Source: Frankiales bacterium
GTDB taxonomy: Bacteria > Actinomycetota > Actinomycetes > Mycobacteriales > SCTD01
Assembly (NCBI GenBank): GCA_004299215.1
Contig: SCTD01000370.1
Location: forward strand, 1 to 6,265
Length of the DNA stretch: 6,265 nucleotides
Direction of reading: 5' to 3'
Below are positions 1-6,265 of the stretch, piece after piece. A program made the position numbers and the translations under genes. Under the pieces are notes generated by a model. The model saw nothing but the letters and a program-made list of their open reading frames with translations, did no database searches and was not told the DNA's origin. Positions within the stretch are counted from its first letter, which is position 1. Every line of letters begins with the position of its first letter.

Positions 1-1
1 G

Positions 2-1336
2 GTCACCGCCGCGCAGACCGGCAAGGCGCCCGTGCAGCGGCTCGCCGACCGGGTCGCCGCGGTCTTCGTCCCCGTCGTGATCGCACTGTCCGTCGCGGGT
101 CTGGGCTGGTGGCTCGGGGCCGGCGCGTCCACGTCCCAGGCGCTGACGGTCGCGGTCGCCGTCCTCGTCATCGCGTGCCCGTGCGCCCTCGGCCTGGCCA
201 CTCCGACCGCGCTGCTCGTCGGCACCGGCCGCGGCGCGCAGCTCGGGATCCTCATCAAGGGCCCCGAGGTGCTCGAGTCCACGCGCCGGGTCGACACCGT
301 CGTGCTGGACAAGACCGGCACCGTCACGACCGGCCGGATGGCGCTGGTGTCGGTCGCCACGGCCGGGGCGGACGAGGAGCAGGTGCTCCGTCTGGTGGGC
401 GCGCTCGAGGACGCCAGCGAGCACCCGATCGCCCGGGCCATCGCGGCAGCCGCCCGGGAGCGGGTGGGGGACCTGCCGGCGGTCGAGTCGTTCGAGAACC
501 GCGAGGGGCTCGGCGTGCAGGGCGTCGTGGACGGGCACGCCGTCGTGGCCGGTCGCCCGCAGCTGCTCGCCGACTGGTCGCTGACGATGCCCGAGTCGCT
601 GCAGCAGAGCGTCGACGAGGCCCGCGCGGCGGGACGGACCGTCGTGGTCGCCGGCTGGGACGGCGAGGTGCGCGCCGCGCTGGTGGTCGCCGACACCGTG
701 AAGCCGAGCAGCGCCGAGGCGGTCCGCCGGCTGCGCGCGCTCGGGCTGAGCCCGGTGCTGCTGACCGGCGACAACGAGGCCACCTCGCGGGCGGTCGCCC
801 GCGAGGTCGGCATCGACGAGGTGATCGCCGACGTCCTCCCCGCCGACAAGGTCGCCGTCGTCCGCCGGCTGCAGGACGAGGGCCGCGTCGTCGCCATGGT
901 CGGCGACGGCGTCAACGACGCGCCGGCCCTCGCCCAGGCCGATCTGGGCCTGGCGATCGGGACCGGGACCGACGTCGCGATCGAGGCCAGCGACCTGACC
1001 CTGGTCCGTGGCGAGCTGACCAGCGCGGCTGACGCGATCCGGCTGTCCCGCCGCACCCTGCGGGTCATCAAGGGCAACCTGTTCTGGGCGTTCGCCTACA
1101 ACGTGCTCGGCATCCCGCTCGCGCTGGCTGGGCTGCTCAACCCGGTGATCGCCGCCGCCGCGATGGCGTTCTCGAGCATCTTCGTGGTGACGAACTCCCT
1201 GCGACTGCGGGGTTTCCGGGCCGAGCCGTTCGACCCCGACGCGGTGCCCGAGCGCCCGCGGCCTCGCCGTACCCGTGCGGCGCACGCCGCCCCGTCGGCC
1301 GGCACCTCCTGGCACCGGCGCAACTACACGTCCTAG
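2..1336 (+). CDS. copA: Cu+-translocating P1B-type ATPase, 3' part (5' end outside window)
   Basis: This is the C-terminal part of a heavy-metal P-type ATPase, an inner-membrane pump that uses ATP to export Cu+ from the cytoplasm. The frame is open to the left edge, where it reads VTAAQTGKAPVQRLADR, the usual exit from the actuator domain. The N-terminal metal-binding domain, first membrane helices and TGE motif therefore lie outside the window, and the in-frame GTG at 32 is internal. Visible in order are: the CPC metal site in a membrane helix (176-184), the phosphorylation motif DKTGT (aspartate codon at 308), the N-domain SEHP (histidine at 422), the glycine-rich GLGVQG (from 506), TGDN (764-775) and GDGVND (from 902). 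The last two helices carry YN (1097-1102) and MAFSS (from 1163). CPC plus YN plus MxxSS is the P1B-1 (Cu+) signature. A tail of about 40 Arg/Pro-rich residues follows the last helix, with no Cys cluster. The stop TAG shares CTAG with the opposing gene. The family is certain; the symbol copA (ctpV would be an alternative) is inferred from the motifs. Confidence 0.95.
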   Translation, partial: VTAAQTGKAPVQRLADRVAAVFVPVVIALSVAGLGWWLGAGASTSQALTVAVAVLVIACPCALGLATPTALLVGTGRGAQLGILIKGPEVLESTRRVDTVVLDKTGTVTTGRMALVSVATAGADEEQVLRLVGALEDASEHPIARAIAAAARERVGDLPAVESFENREGLGVQGVVDGHAVVAGRPQLLADWSLTMPESLQQSVDEARAAGRTVVVAGWDGEVRAALVVADTVKPSSAEAVRRLRALGLSPVLLTGDNEATSRAVAREVGIDEVIADVLPADKVAVVRRLQDEGRVVAMVGDGVNDAPALAQADLGLAIGTGTDVAIEASDLTLVRGELTSAADAIRLSRRTLRVIKGNLFWAFAYNVLGIPLALAGLLNPVIAAAAMAFSSIFVVTNSLRLRGFRAEPFDPDAVPERPRPRRTRAAHAAPSAGTSWHRRNYTS

Positions 1337-2418
1337 GAGAGCAGGGCGTAGACGGCCATGTCGACGCGGCGGGACGGGTCGCGCGGGGCGCCGCGCACCG
1401 CGCGCGCCACCCCCTCGCGGACCCAGCCGGCCTTCTCGGCCACCCGCTGGGAGGCCACGTTGTCGACGTCGGCGAGCAGCTCGATCCGCGGCAGGTTCAG
1501 CTCGGCGAAGCCCCAGCCGGCGTGCAGCCGCGCCGCCCGAGCCGCCACGCCTCGGCCACGTGCCCACGGCGCCGTCCAGTAGCCGAGCTCGCCGATCCCG
1601 TCGCGCAGCCGGAGGCCGACCGCCCCGAGCAGCGTCCCGTCGACGGCGTCCACGACGGCGCAGTTCGCCGCCGTGCCCGCGGTCCACTCCGTCGGCACGA
1701 TGCCGTCGACGTAGCCGTGCGCGACCTCCAGCGTGTACGGCACCGGCACCGGCAGCCACCGCGCGGTCTCCGGGTCGGCGCAGGCGCGCGCCACCTCGGG
1801 TGCGTCGGTCGAGCGCCAGCGGCGCACCGTCACGACGCCGTCGGTCCGCTCGGCGTACGACGGGAGTCGTGCGGTGTCCTCGTTCGGGTCACCGGGGAGC
1901 AGCCCGGCGATCCAGCCGTCCACGTGCTGCCCGCGGTGCACCAGCCCGTCGCGCAGCACCCCCTCGAGCTGGAAGCCGGCCTTCTGGGCGCAGCGGAGCG
2001 AGGCGTGGTTCCCGACCTGGGCCATCCACTCGACCCGCACCGCGCCGAGGGCGCCGAACCCCCAGCGGCAGAGCGACCCGAGCGCCTCCGGGACCACGCC
2101 CTGCCCCCGGTGCTCCGGGACGCACCAGTAGCCGACGTCCCAGACGTCGGGGTCTGCACCCGGGCGCAGCGCGACGCCGGCCAGCACCTCCGACGTCGTG
2201 CTGTCGCAGACCGCGAAGCTCAGCCCCGTGCCCTCCGCCCAGCCGCGGGGGGCGGTCACGCGCACCCACTCGTCGGCCGCCTCCCGGGTGCAGGGGGACG
2301 GCATGCTGGTCCAGCGCGCGCTCTCCGGGTCGTTGCCCGCCGCGACCAGCACCTCCTGGTCGCCCTCCTGCCACGGGCGCAGGTGCAGGCGGCCGGCGGT
2401 GATCTCGGTCGGGTCCAC
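1333..2418 (-). CDS. Tandem-domain GNAT family N-acetyltransferase (RimJ/RimL-like)
   Basis: This gene encodes a 361-residue protein with two GNAT acetyltransferase domains in a row. The family moves an acetyl group from acetyl-CoA to an amine; the RimJ/RimL-like branch includes protein N-terminal acetyltransferases, but the substrate here is unknown. Domain 1 (about residues 5-175) has the acetyl-CoA loop RGQGVV at 104-109 after GYWCVPEH, and NHAS at 137-140. Domain 2 (about 190-361) has RGRGVA at 287-292 after GYWTAPWA, and NVAS at 320-323. Both loops look intact, so both halves may bind cofactor. The chosen start is GTG at 2418, just before the conserved TAGRLHLRPW that opens domain 1; its Shine-Dalgarno is weak. 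An upstream in-frame GTG at 2502 has an AGGA eight bases before it, but would add 28 mostly Arg-rich residues unlike the family. The frame stays open further, to 2607 inside secA, which is not credible. The gene diverges from secA and converges on the copper ATPase. The family is sure, the exact start less so. Confidence 0.88.
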   Translation of the reverse strand: MDPTEITAGRLHLRPWQEGDQEVLVAAGNDPESARWTSMPSPCTREAADEWVRVTAPRGWAEGTGLSFAVCDSTTSEVLAGVALRPGADPDVWDVGYWCVPEHRGQGVVPEALGSLCRWGFGALGAVRVEWMAQVGNHASLRCAQKAGFQLEGVLRDGLVHRGQHVDGWIAGLLPGDPNEDTARLPSYAERTDGVVTVRRWRSTDAPEVARACADPETARWLPVPVPYTLEVAHGYVDGIVPTEWTAGTAANCAVVDAVDGTLLGAVGLRLRDGIGELGYWTAPWARGRGVAARAARLHAGWGFAELNLPRIELLADVDNVASQRVAEKAGWVREGVARAVRGAPRDPSRRVDMAVYALLS

Positions 2419-2468
2419 GCTCGGCAGTGTGCCGGGGCGCGTCCGGGTCCGGCGACCGGTTTGCCGCC

Positions 2469-2474
2469 TACGAT
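2469..2474 (+). promoter_or_regulatory. Candidate -10 element of the secA promoter
   Basis: TACGAT matches the actinobacterial housekeeping -10 pattern TANNNT and is one of few such hexamers in a very GC-rich gap. Transcription would start near 2480, leaving a leader of about 25 bases that includes the ribosome binding site. No good TTGAC-like -35 lies 16-18 bases upstream, where the sequence is GGGTCC-like, so the call rests on the -10 alone. Confidence 0.35.
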
Positions 2475-2490
2475 GCGAGGGACGTCCAGC

Positions 2491-2497
2491 GAAGAGG
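2491..2497 (+). promoter_or_regulatory. Ribosome binding site that fixes the secA start
   Basis: GAAGAGG ends nine bases before the GTG at 2507. It supports that GTG over upstream in-frame codons, which would add residues unlike any SecA N-terminus. Confidence 0.6.
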
Positions 2498-2506
2498 TGC
2501 ACACGC

Positions 2507-5379
<2,873 letters not shown>

Positions 5380-5383
<4 letters not shown>

Positions 5384-5402
5384 CCCCCGAACCGGGTGTC
5401 AG
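5380..5402. terminator. Imperfect inverted repeat spanning both convergent stop codons
   Basis: CTGACCCC (5380-5387) can pair with GGTGTCAG (5395-5402) with one mismatch and a seven-base loop. The arms contain the TGA of secA (5381-5383) and, on the other strand, the TGA of the Rv3235-family gene (5399-5401). An alternative stem pairs CCGGG (5392-5396) with CCCGG (5405-5409). There is no T-run on either side, so this is not a classic intrinsic terminator. Actinobacterial terminators often lack T-runs, and the position fits a two-way transcription end. The function is inferred. Confidence 0.4.
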
Positions 5403-5953
5403 AGCCCGGCGAGCTCGGTGCAGCACCAGCGACCCGAGATGCCCTCGAGGCGCAGGGCGACGGCGGCCATCCGCGGTCCGCGCCGCACCGTCGCGCAGAC
5501 CTCGGCGACGCCCTCGGGTCGCTCCTGGACGTGCAGGCTGCGGACCGCGCCCGTGCCCGGCCGGGCGCCCGGGGTGCGCGGCCGGCTGTGCACGACCTGC
5601 TCGAGCTGGAGGAACAGCTCCGGGCTCGTCGCGCGCTGCAGCTGGCTGACCGGCCGCACCCCGGCGAGCACCTCGAGCAGCCCCTGCACCAGACCGTGTG
5701 CCACGGGGCGGGCAGGCGGCAGGTCGGCGACGGGTGTGCGCGCCGGCCCCTCGACCTCGTCGTAGGCGCGGGCCGGCGGGACCAGCCGGAGCGGCGGCGG
5801 GGTCAGCGCCCGCAGCGGACCGATGGGCGCGGTCGCCGGTCCGGTGCGCGCCGGGAGCTCGTCGTCGTACGGCGGCTCGCTCACCGGCACCGGCAGCAGC
5901 CGGAGCGGAGGGAGGGTCCGCGCGGGCGCGCGCTCGACGGGGTGGACGGACAT
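5399..5953 (-). CDS. Rv3235-family protein (DUF6459)
   Basis: This 184-residue protein of unknown function resembles the actinobacterial Rv3235 family, recognised by eye from its C-terminal half. Residues 83-182 form the conserved part: VAHGLVQGLLEVLAGVRPVSQL, then SPELFLQLEQ, then a strand-rich end with VRSLHVQE, GVAEVCATVRRG, AVALRLEG and GRWCCTEL. The N-terminal 80 residues are Pro/Arg-rich, probably disordered, and hold two related motifs: PPLRLLPVPVSEPPYDDE (15-32) and PPPLRLVPPARAYDE (52-66). There is no signal peptide or membrane segment, so a cytoplasmic location is likely. The start is the ATG at 5953, with AGGAG six bases upstream. It lies 24 bp after the LysM gene on the same strand and meets secA tail to tail. 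From memory, Rv3235 is also near secA1 in Mycobacterium tuberculosis and oriented toward it, so the neighbourhood may be conserved. No biochemical role is known to me. Confidence 0.85.
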   Translation of the reverse strand: MSVHPVERAPARTLPPLRLLPVPVSEPPYDDELPARTGPATAPIGPLRALTPPPLRLVPPARAYDEVEGPARTPVADLPPARPVAHGLVQGLLEVLAGVRPVSQLQRATSPELFLQLEQVVHSRPRTPGARPGTGAVRSLHVQERPEGVAEVCATVRRGPRMAAVALRLEGISGRWCCTELAGL

Positions 5954-5959
5954 GCGGGT

Positions 5960-5964
5960 CTCCT
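5960..5964 (-). promoter_or_regulatory. Ribosome binding site of the Rv3235-family gene
   Basis: AGGAG on the - strand lies six bases before the ATG at 5953, in the 24-bp gap after the LysM stop. It is the clearest Shine-Dalgarno in the window and fixes this start. Confidence 0.7.
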
Positions 5965-5977
5965 GGTCTCGGGTGGG

Positions 5978-6265
5978 CTAGGGCCGGTCGGCGGGCGGGA
6001 CCAGCGCGGTCCCGGGCTGCAGCAGGTGGGGGTCCGGGCCGATCACGTCGCGGTTGGCGGCCCACCAGGCGGGCCACGCCGCAGCGACGTCGGCGTCGGA
6101 GGGAGGGGCGGTCCGGGCGAGGTCGTGCTCGGCGATGGACCAGAGCGAGTCGCCGGGGGAGACGACGACGGGCCCGGCTGCTCCGGCGGGCCGGCGCGCT
6201 GCGGCGGCGGCCGGGGGCTGGGCGCCCCAGTCGAGGCTGATCGCCACCGGTGCCGGGGCGTCGCC
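5978..6265 (-). CDS. LysM-domain protein, C-terminal part (5' end outside window)
   Basis: The last 95 residues of a protein ending in a LysM domain are visible. LysM modules bind N-acetylglucosamine-containing glycans such as peptidoglycan. The domain begins at VVVSPGDSLWSIAEHDL, with the hallmark GDSLWSIA. It continues with the form common in actinobacteria, in which an insertion carries AAAWPAWWAANRDVIG and the domain closes with DPHLLQPGTALVPP. An Ala/Pro-rich stretch precedes it. The frame is open to the right edge, reading GDAPAP before the GTG at 6247. That GTG has no ribosome binding site, so it is probably internal, and any signal peptide or membrane helix would lie outside the window. 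The gene sits 24 bp upstream of the Rv3235-family gene on the same strand, which suggests one transcript. LysM identity is sure; the full architecture is unknown. Confidence 0.87.
   Translation of the reverse strand, partial: GDAPAPVAISLDWGAQPPAAAAARRPAGAAGPVVVSPGDSLWSIAEHDLARTAPPSDADVAAAWPAWWAANRDVIGPDPHLLQPGTALVPPADRP

Larger units (their letters stand above)
2419..2506. other. Divergent intergenic region between the GNAT gene and secA
   Basis: These 88 bp must hold the secA promoter and, unless the acetyltransferase starts further upstream, its promoter as well. The GNAT side is rich in CCGG tetranucleotides (2431-2459), including GCCGG at 2431-2435 and CCGGC at 2449-2453, which could pair. 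The secA side holds a TANNNT hexamer and a purine-rich ribosome binding site. I see no good -10 hexamer reading toward the GNAT gene and no clear operator. Confidence 0.7.

Noticed and set aside
32..34. GTG as the start of the copper ATPase
   Set aside because: The upstream codons encode the family-typical sequence before QRLADR, and the A-domain would be missing, so the gene simply runs in from outside.
2431..2459. CCGG-rich stretch as an operator or riboswitch
   Set aside because: The short CCGG repeats are expected in DNA of this composition, and no stable conserved fold or known class is recognisable.
2198..2506. In-frame 5' extension of secA giving 1061 residues
   Set aside because: The added residues are Arg/Ser-rich, overlap the GNAT gene and match no SecA N-terminus. 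The GTG at 2507 has a ribosome binding site and the expected start sequence.
6245..6247. GTG as the start of a small 89-residue LysM protein
   Set aside because: It has no ribosome binding site, and the frame stays open to the window edge with similar composition. A partial gene is more likely.

Overview
The window is strongly GC-rich (G or C at most third codon positions, GTG starts common). Its gene content points to a high-GC actinobacterium: an actinobacterial-type SecA beside an Rv3235-family protein and a LysM protein. I cannot place it below phylum from sequence alone, although the SecA N-terminus suits lineages related to Frankiales, Geodermatophilales or Kineosporiales.

Layout, left to right. 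(1) The 3' part of a Cu+-type P1B ATPase (CopA-like) enters from the left edge on the + strand and ends at 1336. (2) A two-domain GNAT acetyltransferase lies on the - strand (2418 down to 1333). The two stop codons share a CTAG at 1333-1336. (3) An 88-bp divergent intergenic region (2419-2506) carries the probable secA promoter and ribosome binding site. (4) secA, full length, occupies 2507-5383 on the + strand and encodes 958 residues, including the C-terminal zinc-binding tail. (5) After only 15 bp comes the tail of an Rv3235-family (DUF6459) gene on the - strand (5953 down to 5399). (6) 24 bp further on is the 3' part of a LysM-domain gene on the - strand (5978 to the right edge), probably co-transcribed with the Rv3235-family gene.

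Only secA is clearly a core gene, as the motor ATPase of the general secretion pathway. The Rv3235-family and LysM genes form a small divergently oriented unit that meets secA tail to tail; an envelope or secretion role is plausible but not shown. The copper exporter and the acetyltransferase are probably neighbours by position rather than by function. The window is almost entirely coding and holds no RNA gene, mobile element, CRISPR array or phage signal that I can see.

I find no convincing new system. The most interesting points are the repeated proline/LRL/YD motifs in the Rv3235-family protein, the inverted repeats at both convergent gene ends, and a strong hairpin in the proline/alanine-rich linker of secA.
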